Positions 21,791-33,441 are shown, counted from the stretch's first letter. The stretch is 64,000 nt of DNA from Knufia peltigerae (GCA_030247855.1 JAPDRN010000009.1:186001-250000); one strand, 5' to 3'. A program made the numbers and translations. Notes: generated by a model not told the origin, from the letters alone.

Positions 21791-22412
21791 GTTGCTTGAT
21801 GAGCTGATTCGTATAATGATTTGAACTGTAGATTCAACGCTTATAGTCATGCAGATGATGTGTGAAAATCTCAGGGTGATCAATGGACAAGTCTGGCCCG
21901 GCAGAAATACTTCATTCGCCAGATTCAAATTGAAACCCCATCGAATCGAAAGACTACTATGAGATTACTTCACAATAGAGGCCGACGCTCAACACCCAGG
22001 ACCCGATTTGTGGTCACGTTGGCCTGGCTTCCTGGTTTTCCTTGTAGCCGACATTGCACTATCCACCATCAACGGAACTTCCTAGCTGGCATACACTCTA
22101 TGCACGCCTTAATAATACTGTACAGTTAGGAACCGAGTTCCGATACACTAGGAACCCCACTAAACCAGATTGAGATGTCACTAACCGGATACAGTTGATT
22201 TCCCGATGTGGATTAGTCGCTGTCTGAGATTCTCCTTCGCCTTTGCACCGTGCCGGTGCAGATGGTGGAAGCAACGTCAATCTAACGAAGGCGAACACTT
22301 GCAGGGGTGCTTTCCTTCGTATAAATCAATCCCCTGATTCGGAGTCTCTGGCTTTCATGTTGGTGTGGCTGGGCTGCCCATATACGTTGTGTTTCGAGTT
22401 GGTGGTCGGTGC
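21791..22412. promoter_or_regulatory. Promoter of the aldehyde dehydrogenase and 3' region of PAD1
   Basis: 622 bp without a gene. It contains CGGAA-C-TTCCT (22073-22083), an imperfect copy of the palindrome, and GGAAC-CGA-GTTCC at about 22129-22141, which includes a TTCCG half-site (22138-22142). These lie 285-350 bp upstream of the ALDH start. Confidence 0.4.
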
Positions 22413-23237
22413 TCAAGCTTTTTTCTTCTGCCTCTCAAACCCGTTCCATCTGTCGAAATTATCAATGTAGATACCCAAAGAATCAAACATTCTGCCAACA
22501 CTTTGGTTGACCATGTCGTCTAGATCCTTAGGCCGAGTGTAGAAGGCTGGCACGGGAGGGAAAATAGTCGCTCCGGCTCGCCTCAAAGTGAGCATGTTTT
22601 CCAGGTGAATGTCACTGAGAGGCGTCTCACGGACGACGAGGAGTAGCTTGCGCCCCTCCTTAAGGCTCACGTCCCCAGCGCGTGAGATTAGATCGTCGCA
22701 GAAGCCAATCCGGATAGCTGCTAGCGTCTTCATGCTACAGGGCACAATGACCATTCCGTCGTGTTGGAACGAGCCAGAAGCGATCGGGGCGGAGAGGTCT
22801 TTTGCCGTGTAGCTGGCGGTTGCCAGGCCTCTGATGTGGGCCTCAGAGAGGTCAGTCTCGTATTTGAGGGTGGCCATGGCCCATTTGCTGATTACCAGGT
22901 GCGTCTCGATTTGAAGTTGGCGCATTATTTCGAGCATGCGAATCGCGTAGATAGCGCCTGTGGCACCGGTTATTCCCACGACGATTCTCCTGGGGCGAGG
23001 TGGCATGAATGATACAGATTCGGCCACATTCTGGGAAGCAGCTTGAGCATGGGTAGTCTTGTGAGAGTCTTGAGGCCTTGGTATTGAAATTTCGCTCTTT
23101 TCTTGAGTTTGAGAAGAATGGAATCGCCGATCAGTGGAATGAAAGTGCATCCGCGAGCTCATAGATGTGGCTTGCCTCGCAGCAGGAATACGCCAAATCC
23201 CGCGTGTGAGTGACTTTGGAATGCATGTTTTTAACAT
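22413..23237 (-). CDS. PAD1: Flavin prenyltransferase Pad1 (UbiX family)
   Basis: A single-exon gene of 274 residues. It makes prenylated FMN from FMN and dimethylallyl phosphate, the cofactor required by Fdc1. The first ~75 residues are rich in Arg and Ser/Thr and look like a mitochondrial targeting sequence, as in yeast Pad1. The UbiX fold follows: RRIVVGITGATGAIYAIRML (FMN-phosphate loop), ASGSFQHDGMVIVPCSMKTL, and VRETPLSDIHLENML. The end, PAFYTRPKDLDDMVNQSVGR, is canonical. It is divergently paired with FDC1 across a 371-bp promoter containing a CCGGAA/TTCCGG inverted repeat. Pairing of PAD and FDC genes is known in fungi; in Aspergillus niger they also sit beside a Zn2Cys6 regulator. 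Confidence 0.95.
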   Translation of the reverse strand: MLKTCIPKSLTRGIWRIPAARQATSMSSRMHFHSTDRRFHSSQTQEKSEISIPRPQDSHKTTHAQAASQNVAESVSFMPPRPRRIVVGITGATGAIYAIRMLEIMRQLQIETHLVISKWAMATLKYETDLSEAHIRGLATASYTAKDLSAPIASGSFQHDGMVIVPCSMKTLAAIRIGFCDDLISRAGDVSLKEGRKLLLVVRETPLSDIHLENMLTLRRAGATIFPPVPAFYTRPKDLDDMVNQSVGRMFDSLGIYIDNFDRWNGFERQKKKA

Positions 23238-23608
23238 TGCAGAAATACCGAGTATAAGGAGTTGTCGTGGTGAAATTCAAAAGTCAAGTGTCTTGACGTA
23301 CAGTACACCATCTAGTAAAGTCGATAATGATACCATTTTGCTGCAGAGAACCGAGGCTAGATCTCTATCTTCAACCACCCGTATCTTTCGCTCCACCTGT
23401 CATTTCGATCCAATAAATATCGTCCACTCTCGAGTTACTGAACGGATCCGGAACCGATTCCGGTCCTACTCCAGCAGCCTCCGTTCTCCGTATTGACTAG
23501 CTAATTTACATACTTGAGCGAGTCAGTCAGAACAGCATACCAATGTCAAGTAACACAGAACACAGAAGTCTATCTTGTTGAGCAGCAACCGAAAGCAACA
23601 AATTTGAT
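23238..23608. promoter_or_regulatory. Shared divergent PAD1/FDC1 promoter
   Basis: 371 bp between the two start codons, with one strong inverted repeat at 23448-23463. No other feature seen. Confidence 0.55.
23448..23463. promoter_or_regulatory. CCGGAA-CCGA-TTCCGG inverted repeat (candidate Zn2Cys6 operator)
   Basis: Perfect 6-bp arms around a 4-nt spacer, about 150 bp upstream of FDC1 and 210 bp upstream of PAD1. It extends the CGGAA/TTCCG element found in other promoters of the block by one base pair per arm. Confidence 0.55.
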
Positions 23609-25280
23609 ATGTCGTCCGAAACGCTCCTGAGATCAATCGGACGGCCGAAAATAATTCCTGGATACATTCATACTGCACCTACAGCAATTTCAACAACTGA
23701 TCCTTCTGCAGCATTGACTGATTTTCGATCTTTTATTGATGTTCTCCGTCAGGATGGCGACTTAGTAGAGATCAATCGAGAGGTTGATCCACATCTAGAG
23801 GTGGCTGCCATTGTACGGAGAGTCAGTGAGCTGAATGGCAAAGCGCCGCTCTTCAACAATGTCAAAGGAGCCAAAAACGGGCTTTGGAGGATGTTTGGTA
23901 ATGCTGCAAGTCTGAGGAAGAGCGAGAAAGAGAAGTATGGTCGACTTGCAAGAATTTTAGGACTTCCAACAGACGCGACTTGGAAGGACATCGGCGACAA
24001 AACCCAGGCTGCAAAAGCTTCCAAGCTATTGAAGCCCAACATTTTGGCATCTGGGCCATGTAAAAAGAACAAAATGTCCGGAGACGAGATCGATCTACAC
24101 AGGCTTCCTGCTCCATACCTGCACCTGGGCGACGGCGGGAAATATTTGCAAACATACGGCGTACACGTTCTGCAAACTCCCGACGGATCGTGGACGAATT
24201 GGTCCATCTTCCGCGGCATGATACACGACAGCAAGCACCTTGTCTGCTTGGTTGGGAAAGGACAACACAACCAGATCATTCGTGAGAAGTGGAGGGCAGC
24301 CGGCAAGACAGAAATACCATGGGCTCTTGCTTTTGGGGTTCCTCCAGCTGCCAATTTCGTGGCCGCTCTGCCGATCCCTGAAAATGTCTCGGAGGGTGAA
24401 TACGTTGGTGCACTCACGGGGAAGCCGTTGGATCTAGTCAAGTGTGAGTTGAGTGATCTGCTCGTTCCCGCAAACAGCGAAATCGTCTTCGAAGGAGTCA
24501 CCTACCTAGACGAAGATAAGAAAGGTGTCGAGGGCCCGTTCGGAGACTATCTTGGGTTAATATTTGACGATGATAAACATCCCATGCCTCTATTCAGGGT
24601 GGATGCAATCACCTACAGAGATGATGCTATCATGCCAATCTCGGTTCCCGGAAGAATCACAGACGAGTCGGTAAGTAACGGGAGATATCGATAATGCTGA
24701 ACGGAGCTGTAAGATCGTTGACGAGCTGACTTTCAACTTTTAGCATACTACAGGAGCTCTTGCCGCAGCTGAGCTGCTCCAGTTCTGCAAGGAGCAAGAT
24801 CTGCCAGTTATCGATGCAAATGCTCCTCTCGAGACGCACGGAACTTGGTGCGCACTTAAAGTTGACACGGAAAAACTACGATCTCTGAAGACAAACTCGA
24901 AGGACTTCTGCAACATGCTAGGGAACATCCTATTCAATCAGAAGAGCTCCATGCTAATTAACAGGATCATCCTTGTGGGAGAGGATGTGAACATCTACGA
25001 CCTTAAGGACATTATCTGGGCGCTGGCAACCAGATGCCGTCCAGGCGTCGATGAATACGTGTTCGAGGACGTCCCGGGTTTCCCTCTCACTCCTTACATG
25101 TGTTATGGCAGGGGCAAGGATTCCAAGCGGGGAGGTAAGGCGATCCAAGACTGTGTGATGAAAGTGGAGTATGAGACTGGACGGCCTTTCAGGAAGGTCG
25201 ACTTCGAAACCTCGTATCCTGAAAGTGTCAAGGACAAAGTAAAGTCAGAATGGCGGGAAATGGGCTTCGCTGAGCCGTAA
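23609..25280 (+). CDS. FDC1: Ferulic/cinnamic acid decarboxylase Fdc1 (UbiD family)
   Basis: Exons 23609-24670 and 24744-25280 (73-nt intron) give 532 residues. Fdc1 uses prenyl-FMN made by Pad1 to decarboxylate aromatic acrylic acids such as cinnamate, coumarate and ferulate (and sorbate) to the vinyl compounds. UbiD features: DFRSFIDVLRQDGDLVEI with RRVSELNGKAPLF; NWSIFRGMIHDSKHL, containing the conserved Arg; FGVPPAANFVAALPIPE; VKCELSDLLVPANSEIVFEG and EGPFGDYLG with conserved acidic residues; and the C-terminal YPESVKDKVKSEW. About 35 extra N-terminal residues precede the family core; no organelle signal is obvious. Identification is strong from sequence and from the neighbouring PAD1. 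Confidence 0.95.
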
Positions 25281-25619
25281 TGCAAGTCTCTTTGATAGTT
25301 GTCGGCCCGCCGACTCGAATCACTGATAAAACTTTGGACCCTGCATCGGAATGTTTTTAGGAATGATCCTTTCGTTCTTCCGTGGCGTCGAAGCTTCGGC
25401 TCGGCCCCACAAATTTTGGTGTCGTTCCTAGAACTCGTACGGTCCGCATCTGGAATGCATGTGAGAATGGACCAGAAGCAGGATTAAGAATGACAGAACA
25501 TGAGTTATTGTAGAGCGACAGAACTACTAGCTAGAGGTCTTATAGGACTCTTTAATAATCTATTACACGAAGTTTCCACCTTTTAAAAATTTCAAAGGAG
25601 CACACACATACACACAATC
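25281..25619. other. Intergenic region between FDC1 and the FMO-like gene
   Basis: 339 bp, AT-rich near the following start codon, with one CGGAA half-site at about 25347. No gene seen. Confidence 0.45.
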
Positions 25620-27390
25620 ATGGGCGACGCTGGAGCAGCAGACAAACTATACGACCTTATTGTCATTGGCGCTGGTGAGTGAAATAGCAATAATGTAAAT
25701 CATGTCAATGTTTGAAAATCCACTGACCCTTCAATGTACAGGTTGGTATGGGCTCGGAGCAGCAAAACCCTATATCGAACTGCACCCAACCGAAAGGATT
25801 CTGGTCCTTGAAGCAGAATCCAGTTGCGGTGGGACATGGTCCAAAGATCGATTGTATCCGGGACTGAAGTCGAACAACCTATGGGGCTCTTACGAATTCC
25901 CAGACTTCCCCATGCTGGAAGAAGTGTATGGTATATCCGAGGGCCAGCACATTCCAGCGGCGACACTGCACCGCTACCTCACGGACTTTGCGAAGAAGTT
26001 TGGCATTTTTGAGCGGACGCGCTTCCAGACCAGAGTTGATGCGGTAGAAGCTACTGCAAATGATGAATGGTTGCTGCACATAAGTAGTAGCACTACAAGC
26101 TCTGCTTCGAGCGAGACACTCCAGACCAAGAAACTGATAGTGGCCACTGGATTGACCTCGCAACCCAACATGCCCTCCTATCCAGGAGAGGAGACTTTCA
26201 AGGCGCCCTTCTTCCACGCCAAAGACTTTTGTGCACGTGCAGATATCCTTAAGACCAGCAAGAGAGCAATGGTGGTGGGAGCGGGAAAGTCTGCCTTTGA
26301 CGTCGCGTACGCATTCGCCACCGATGGCAATGCGCAGGTCGACTTGATCATCCGCCCTGCCGGTCAAGGCCCCGTCTGGATCTGTCCTCCATACGTCACG
26401 CCTCTCAAGAGGAAGATGGAAGAGCTGCTCGCCACACGCGCCATGACTTTTATGAGTCCATGTCCGTGGCAAGGGGAGGACGGGTTTTCCGTGGCGCACA
26501 GCTTTCTCCAAAAGACGGCCATGGGAAGATGGATCGTCAACAACTTCTGGAACCAGATCAGCTCCGAGGTCATCGAGACACACGGCTACAACGACGACCA
26601 AGAGTTGTTCAAGTTGAAACCCTGGTACAGCGCCATGTGGACGGGGAGCGGTGTCGGCATCCACAACTACCCCACCAATTTCTTCGACCTGGTCAAGGAA
26701 GGCAGGATTCGCGTACACATCGCCGACATCACCAGGCTCGAGGACACCAAGGTCCACCTGAGCAGCGGCGAGCAGATCGAGACCGACGTGCTCATCTGTG
26801 CCACCGGATGGAAGAAGACCTCGGAGAACCTCAAGTTCATCAACTTCAACGGCGGCCTGCCATATCCCGCTGAGGAAATCAGACGCCTCTCCAAGGACGC
26901 CGACAAGCAGGTCCACGAGATGTGTCCGATTCTCAAGGACCAGCCGGTCCTTCGGTTCCAATCGAAACCAGAAGAGCCGTTGAGAAACTACCGATTCATC
27001 GTGCCCTCGACGGCGGTGTTCAAGAACAACATCGCCTACGCCGGAATGGTTTCGACGGTGGTCACCTCCATCTTCTCGTCTGTCCAGGGGCTTTGGATCT
27101 CTGCGTATCTGGACGGAAAGCTCAAGAGAGCTCCAAAGACCGAAAACGAGGTCACAAAGGAGATCATGCTACATACTCAATTCGGCAAATGGAGATACCC
27201 ATGTGGATATGGTGCCAGTCTGCCTGATTTCGCTTTTGATTCACTCCCTTACGTCGACCTTCTGGTCAACGACTTGGGATTGAAGAATCATCGTAAGTCG
27301 TCGCCGATACTGGAGTTGTTGGAAGCGTACAAACCAAAGGATTATAAGGGACTGGTGGAGGAATGGGTTGAATTATATGGGAAGAAATAA
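25620..27390 (+). CDS. FAD/NADPH-dependent monooxygenase (FMO/Baeyer-Villiger-like)
   Basis: A short exon 25620-25674 and a long exon 25742-27390 give 567 residues; the intron splits the Rossmann glycine motif (VIGAGWYGLGAA), a common intron position. The FAD motif is followed by VLEAESSCGGTWS, typical of FMO/BVMO proteins. The fingerprint reads FKAPFFHAKDF, a degenerate form of FxGxxxHxxx(W/Y). A second nucleotide-binding motif is AMVVGAGKSAFDVAYAFA, and VLICATGWK matches the ATG motif. Such enzymes insert oxygen into ketones or oxidise N/S atoms. Hydrophobic stretches near 470-490 may form a membrane-associated helix. It follows FDC1 on the same strand. Substrate unknown; an aryl ketone would fit the cluster. 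Confidence 0.87.
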
Positions 27391-27615
27391 GTTGGAGTTT
27401 GAAACAAAAAACAATACTGGTAAAATGGAGATTTGTTTAGTCGAATTGCAGTTACCCCTTTCAAACCAACCCCCGTATCGGATGCTAGAAGCTCAAAATA
27501 AGATTCACATATCGAATCGTGCTTTTCCACCCTCCTTTATGATGATACTCTGGTGGTACGACAGGGACTTTATTCCCCAGGATTCTTTGTTTCCAAATCG
27601 TTGGCTTCAATCGTA
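27391..27615. other. Convergent 3' spacer
   Basis: 225 bp between the FMO-like gene and the SDR gene; no coding signal. Confidence 0.45.
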
Positions 27616-28542
27616 CTACATGTAGTATATCAACCCGTCAATCGTCCCAGCATGCAATCCGCCTGTAATAGGTATATCCGCAGAAGTCGTAAACCTAGAC
27701 GCCTCACTCAAAAGATAGATAATGGCCCCAGTCAGATCGTTCTGGTTACTCAGTCTCTTCAGAGGTGGCGATATCTCCAGCTGTTCAGCTTCCTGAGGAC
27801 CCTTTGCCGCCTTGACTCTCTGCAACATTTCTGAATCGACAAAGCCAGGAGATATGGTGTTGACCCGAATCTTGTGCGGTGCCAGCTCGACACCGAGGGC
27901 TTTCGACAACATAAAGACACCGCCCTTGGACATGTTGTACGCAGCCATGCGATGTCCTGGGATGGCAATGTGTGCCGTCTGTGAAGCCAAGAGGACCATG
28001 CTACCACCGGTGCCTTGCTTGATCATTTGTTTTGCTGCAAGTTGGCAACTGAAGAATAGACCTCGACACTTAATTTTTTTGTTTGCATTCTGTTAGCTCC
28101 TTGTTTGTCCAGTAGACAGGAGATATCTTGCAGAGTGACAACTATTTCAAGGTGTGGTCTTGAGGCTTACGTTGATATCTTGAATTCGAGTAAACTCCTC
28201 CCACGTCTGGTCGACAAATGGTTTATCAATGGCGATTCCTGCCGCCGGGACAAGACCGTCTATGCTTCCCAACTTCTCGACGGCCATCGCAAACGCGGCG
28301 TTCAAGCTCTTTTGGTCGGTCACATCTGTCTGGATGTAATACGTCTTTGCTCCAAATTTGGTCGACAAAGAATCGAATTCGTCCACGGGCTTGTTTTGCA
28401 CGTCCAAAATGGCTACGTTGCCGCCCATCTCACATATGGCTCGTGCAGCAGCGAACCCGATGCCTTGAGCACCTCCTGTGATGACATAGTTGCGATTCTG
28501 TAGTTCAAATGTTGGTCGGACGTTTTCCAGCGGCGGTGCCAT
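27616..28542 (-). CDS. Short-chain dehydrogenase/reductase (classical SDR)
   Basis: Exons 28542-28171 and 28068-27616, with a 102-nt intron, give 274 residues. Cofactor motif NYVITGGAQGIGFAAARAI (TGxxxGIG); Asp in VAILDVQNK favours NAD(H). The usual NNAG is replaced by PAAGI. The catalytic set is LLASQTAH (Ser) and YNMSKGG (YxxxK). HKIRVNTISPGFVDSEM and the C-terminal ITGGLHAGTIDG are typical. It oxidises or reduces a secondary alcohol or ketone; substrate unknown. It is divergent from the DLH-like gene, across a promoter with three CGGAA half-sites. Confidence 0.9.
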
Positions 28543-29113
28543 CTTTCGAACTAGAGGGCAAGAGGGTAACAGTAGTAGTATCCTTAGTTTCGGTCACGAG
28601 AAAAGAGATTCGAGTAGTAATCGGCACACACAAATTCCAATTTCCTCTCTCTTTTTGCCCTATCCAGATGGTTTCAGTACATCATCATCAATGATCACCA
28701 CCCTCCCAAACATAAAACCGATACTGTATAGGAACAGTCGGATAATGACTCAATGACCGTATCGTTCCACTATCCGTCCACTATCCGACGTAAACTTTGA
28801 TTATTTCGGAAGCTTCACGACCTGCCTTTGCTAATCTTCGGAATGGCGGAATCGTCACCCGCGGTACGAGGACTCCGCGGATATTGATTGGAGATATCGA
28901 ACTCGAAAGGCCGGACCCACAACCGCCCGTCCACGAAAAGTGCCATATTGACACAGGAGAACATTCATTTCTGGCTGCCGCCCCATAACAATAATTTGAA
29001 ATTCTTTGCTTTGCTCTGCTTGATCGGCGAGATAGAATCATCGAAAGTGTGAACATCTTTTCCCCCAGCAAACCGGCTCGTCCATTTGTCGCGAAGTTTC
29101 AGCCCTGCCCATC
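28543..29113. promoter_or_regulatory. Divergent promoter, SDR / DLH-like gene, with clustered CGGAA half-sites
   Basis: 571 bp with no gene. CGGAA occurs at 28807-28811, 28839-28843 and 28847-28851, the last two 8 bp apart in direct orientation. CCGCGG elements lie nearby at about 28859 and 28875. Confidence 0.4.
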
Positions 29114-30605
29114 ATGAGCAAGTACAACGACATCACCAAGCCACCTCCGCCTTTGCCAAGTGTCGACCTGAAAGAACTGAAACCCGGGGTCTCGCTCCTT
29201 TTGCCTCTGACTCGAAGGGGCTATGGACCTGGTCTCATTGTCCTCACAACGGACACAAATGACCCACTGGCCATCAAAGACGGGGTCCCCTCACATTTGG
29301 TCAAGTGGGCCGAGGAAGGGTATGCTGTCGTGGGGATAGAGGAGAGGGCATTCGCGGCATCGGGTGATGTCTCGACACTACTGCTCACGCTCGCGGTTGA
29401 TGCTCTGGCAAAGTGTGACAAATGTGAACCCAAGGGTATAATCGGACTCGTTGGTACGTTTTCGTTCACCATACCGCTTATGGTTGTGCTGTTTGACTTG
29501 GCTAACATCTATCCTGTTCCTTTTAGCTTACGTCCCAAGCCTATGGAACAAGATTGCACCGGCCCTGGAAAACGTTCCAGAGGTCGTTGCCGCCATCACA
29601 TTCGCGAATGCCTCAGATGTAACCGGTCTGGCTAGTTGCAAAGTACCCCTGCTGAGACAAATCGTCGGCACCGACAGCCCTAGAACAGACTCAAAACAAG
29701 TGACCACCAACGACAACGGCCCGCGACCATACTACTACCCTGACATCAAGTCTTGCGAATTCGCAACCCCCTTCACACCTTCGTTCCATTACAACACCGA
29801 AGCACTCTCCCACACCCGAAACCTCACCTTCCTCAAGCCACTCATGGGAGGGCCATATTTCGACCTAGAGACCATCTGGGACGAGCACACCTATTATGAA
29901 TTCACGGATCGCTCGGTAGAACACACCATGAGCACCATGGTTCAAGAACCTTATGTGAACCATGTACCTACGGTAAGTGGTATCCCTAAAAATATCTGTC
30001 GGATCGTGTGTCCTTGGTTTCTCTGACTTTTTTTCCCCCATTTGTTCTAGATGACAGGAGGAATAGGACGTGAAGCTCTAACTTCATTCTACCGAAACAA
30101 TTTCATCTTTGAAAACTCCCTCGACACCGACCAAGAACTTTTGAGTCGGACGATTGGGATTGATAGGATAGTCGATGAATTCTTGTTCAAATTCACCCAC
30201 GACAAAGAATTAGATTGGTTGTAAGTTATATTTCTTCTTGATGATTGGTGCAGTGACCGAGATTGTACCCGAGATACTGACGGCAAGACAACGTATAGCC
30301 TACCCGGTGTCCCTCCCACGTTCAAAAGAGCAGAGGTACCATTTCATGCCGTCGTGAATATAAGAGGTGACAGATTGTACCATGAACACATCAATTGGGA
30401 CCAAGGTACTGCGTTGAGACAGTTGGGTCTAATGCCAGAGTACTTGCCGTACCCATACCCACTCGCAGATGGAAGGACGCCAACACCTGGAAAACAATTC
30501 GAGTACAAAGTCCCCGTCGAAGGACTCAAGGTTGCTTCGAAGATGAGAGAAAGAAACTCGGTCCCATCAAATGAAATGATGGAGTACCAAGTCAAGGAGG
30601 TCTAA
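29114..30605 (+). CDS. Dienelactone-hydrolase-like / NTF2-like (SnoaL) fusion protein
   Basis: Exons 29114-29453, 29527-29972, 30051-30220 and 30299-30605 give 420 residues. The N-terminal half follows the alpha/beta fold of carboxymethylenebutenolidase (dienelactone hydrolase). However, the nucleophile elbow G-x-C-x-G-G is missing: the equivalent strand reads GIIGLVAYVPSLW. The C-terminal half, from MTGGIGREALTSFY, is an NTF2/SnoaL-like domain with IGIDRIVDEF, FTHDKELDWFLPGVPPT, NIRGDRLYHEHINWDQ and LRQLGLMPEYLPYPYP. Fungal fusions of this layout are common and often named carboxymethylenebutenolidase, yet lack the Cys. I therefore doubt hydrolase activity. It lies in an aromatic-catabolism context, opposite an SDR. 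Confidence 0.8.
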
Positions 30606-30920
30606 AGGGATCGAGAACTCAAGTTGTAGGACTATACGAAAGAGGTACGCATAAGACTAGAAAAGGCTCGCTTTCACATTTGGAATAAAATATCTTAGTT
30701 GGTCAACTTTTGCTATCAGAAATACATTCCAGACTCTCGTCCCAAGATTCTTTCGCCGCGCTTCGCTACCTCATTTGCAGATTTAACCCCTATTCAAAAA
30801 CTCCCGCAGCCAGATAAACCCCTTGAAAGACAATCCGCCGTCCAAATCATGCCATTACTTGAACAGTGACCAAAAGGTCTGTAATTCATTCAGTCCAATG
30901 CTACTCAGATTACCTTCTTC
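30606..30920. other. Convergent 3' region
   Basis: 315 bp between the DLH-like gene and the Zn2Cys6 regulator; no coding signal. Confidence 0.5.
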
Positions 30921-33441
30921 TCAAAAGCCGGAAGAAGATCCATCCAACAAAAGACAATTAGCAAGCTCACCCGACGGCCAATCGTAGTCCGAGAATTCGA
31001 AATTAGTATTGAAGGCACTATCGCCTGGACTCGCTCCGAACATGGGGTTCCAGATGTCAGAAAACGCAGCGGCCATTGTGATGGGCTGGACCTCCATGCT
31101 ATTATGAGCCGCCTGCCTCAAGCCCTGCTGCTGCCCGTTTGGCTCCAACTGTTCTGGCACCAGTTGCCTCTGTCCTCCTAGGGGGCAAGAAGAAGTTATC
31201 GGCTGCATGGCCCCCATGTCCGGTTGAACGAGATGAGCAGGACATTCATCATTCGAGAGAAAGCCGACCCGGAGAAGTGGTTCTTTGATCGTGGCCAGGC
31301 GTTTGTAAAGTTTGCGCGAAGAGATGGACAACCCGACATATGACTGAGAGAGGTCCAGGGCCTTCCAGAAGTTTTTGTTGACCTTGGTCAAAAAGTCGTC
31401 GGGGAGGTTGGGGGAAATTGCCGCACGGTTCTGTGCCGTGTGGACGAGAAGTAGGAAAAGCAAGGCACACGCGCCGGCCAAGAAATGCTGGAGGAAAGGG
31501 TGTTGGGTTCGGTAGATATTCGTGGTCCGGTCCAGGACAGAAAGGATATTGATCGAGTCCGTGATGATGTCCAGCGCGGGCGTTATGTGTCTCTTGCTCG
31601 CATCGGTGGCGGAGTCGGACAGGAAGAAGGGTCGTAGAAGAATGCCTCGAACTGAATTGGCTCGGAGGTATAATATGATGGTCCAGGAAGGTGGTCTAGT
31701 CGAAGGCATGGTCTCCCACATTGATGGATCGGCAAAGCTGTGATTCTCGAAGGACCTCTTTCTCCATTGTTCGATCAAAAAGTTGGTGACTTCGAAGGAA
31801 TCGTCGTCCGTGTAGACTTCTCCTTTCGCCGCTCTGGAAATTGGCTCGTTGAATTTGTTGCTCATCAACGTAAAGGCCATCATCGACTTTACGTATGGAA
31901 CTTGGACCTGGGTTCGAAGAGGTCAGCAGTAGTCCACACACAAACACCACAAGGTATCCTGAACTAACCGCAGAGACTATGGCAGCGTCAAAATCTGATT
32001 CTTGAAAGTTGTTGGGAAGTCCAGCTGCAGCACTCCATTGACGATCCAGCACCAGGATGCTGCAGGATAGGTTCACGACCGCGGTCCGTTGCTCATCATT
32101 CTCGAGACAATGCTGTGACATTTCTTGGTTATGCAGTCCTAACTCCATGGCCATGCGGCCTGCAAGTCCACACATGCGCCAGGCGAGACGGATCGCAGCC
32201 TTGAAGAAGTGATGAACGCCCTGTATGTACACATGATAATCAATATCATCGCGTAAGACCAATGATGGAGAGCGGTTGCAATACTCACCACAAGAAGGAC
32301 AATGGCAACATGCTTTGTGTCTGCCGCCGGACTCGCCAGTTTCGATTTGATGATTTCGGAGCAGTTGTCGTAAATCGTCTTGCCCGCGTCTAAAGACGTT
32401 CCGGATTCGGCGCTGAGGGCAATCGTGATCGCCAGGTTCACCATAAGTAGGTCATCTTCGTCGATGGGAATGTTGGGGCTCGCCAGAATGCTTGTCTCGG
32501 AATTGGATCGCTTGTAGTATGTCTCGGTTTGCTTGATAAGGTGTTCTATGTCACAAATCGGATGCAACTCTCCAATGACATTGTGGTAGACGCGTAAAAG
32601 TCTCACAGCTTCAGATATGGGTATCATGTTCCTGAAACGCAGCAATGCTGCTTGGTAGGTTTGTTCCGAAGGCCGTTGGATGTACATGGGACTTTCACTC
32701 GCTTGACTACACTGCTGGTCTTGCTCGTCGTCAAATTGCTCATCGTCGATGCTAGGAGCGATTGTTTGACCGGGCTTGACGCCGCTCATCGCTTCATACT
32801 GCATTTTCCTTTGCGCCGCGTTCAGACTGTACTCTGGGCTTGTCGGTCCACAGAAGACGTTCATGGCGCGTCGTGAAGGCCGACTATTGCTCCCAGAGTC
32901 CGTTGTTGGGGATAGTGTGCTGTTGTTAGAGAATCCAATCATGGCTGGCGGCTCAGATGAAGGCAAGCCTCTCTGGACTCCCACATCTCGAGGTCTCCGT
33001 GTAGTATCGGAAGAGAACATCTCGCCCGACATTTTCATGTGGGCAACGAGCGCATTCAACTGTCCCTGCATGCTTGCTACAAGTTCTCCTAGAGAGTCCA
33101 GTCGCCTTGATAACAAAATGATAAAATTAGTTGCAGGTTCGCTTGTGGCTTGACAGAGGCGAGACTCACTCTGAACCATTTTCACGCGGATCACTACCCG
33201 CCTGCTGCGGATTACTGCCAGAGATCTGAGGCTGTTCATTTCGATGTTCGTCGAGATTGAGGGTGTAGTGACATTCAAAGGAACGACCGAGACAATACTC
33301 GCATGGTCTTCGTCCATTGCAGCGACCTTTTCTCTTGCGGCAAGTATCGCAAGCACGAGGCGTGTAAGGAGCGCGCTTCTTACTAGGCTCGGTGGTAGTC
33401 ACTTGCGGCAAGGTTCTCTTCTCTGGAGCCATTTCTGTCAT
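30921..33441 (-). CDS. Zn2Cys6 fungal transcription factor (candidate cluster regulator)
   Basis: Exons 33441-33170, 33105-32289, 32220-31969 and 31907-30921 give 775 residues. The binuclear cluster at residues about 31-57 is C-x2-C-x6-C-x5-C-x2-C-x6-C (ACDTCRKRKGRC...CEYCLGRSFEC), followed by a short linker and the dimerisation helix RLDSLGELVASMQGQLNALV. A Fungal_trans middle-homology domain spans about 240-560: LLRVYHNVIGELHPICDIEHL, FFKAAIRLAWRMCGLAGRMAMELGLH and VVNLSCSILVLDRQWSAAAGLP. The C-terminus is Gln-rich and acidic (SDIWNPMFGASPGDSAF), as in activation domains. It lies inside the catabolic block, so it is the first candidate to bind the CGGAA/TTCCG repeats. Its own upstream region carries a dense set of GATA motifs. 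Confidence 0.9.

Noticed and set aside
25879..26961. Minus-strand open frame of 360 codons opposite the FMO-like gene
   Set aside because: Antisense shadow; the plus strand has Rossmann and FMO motifs.
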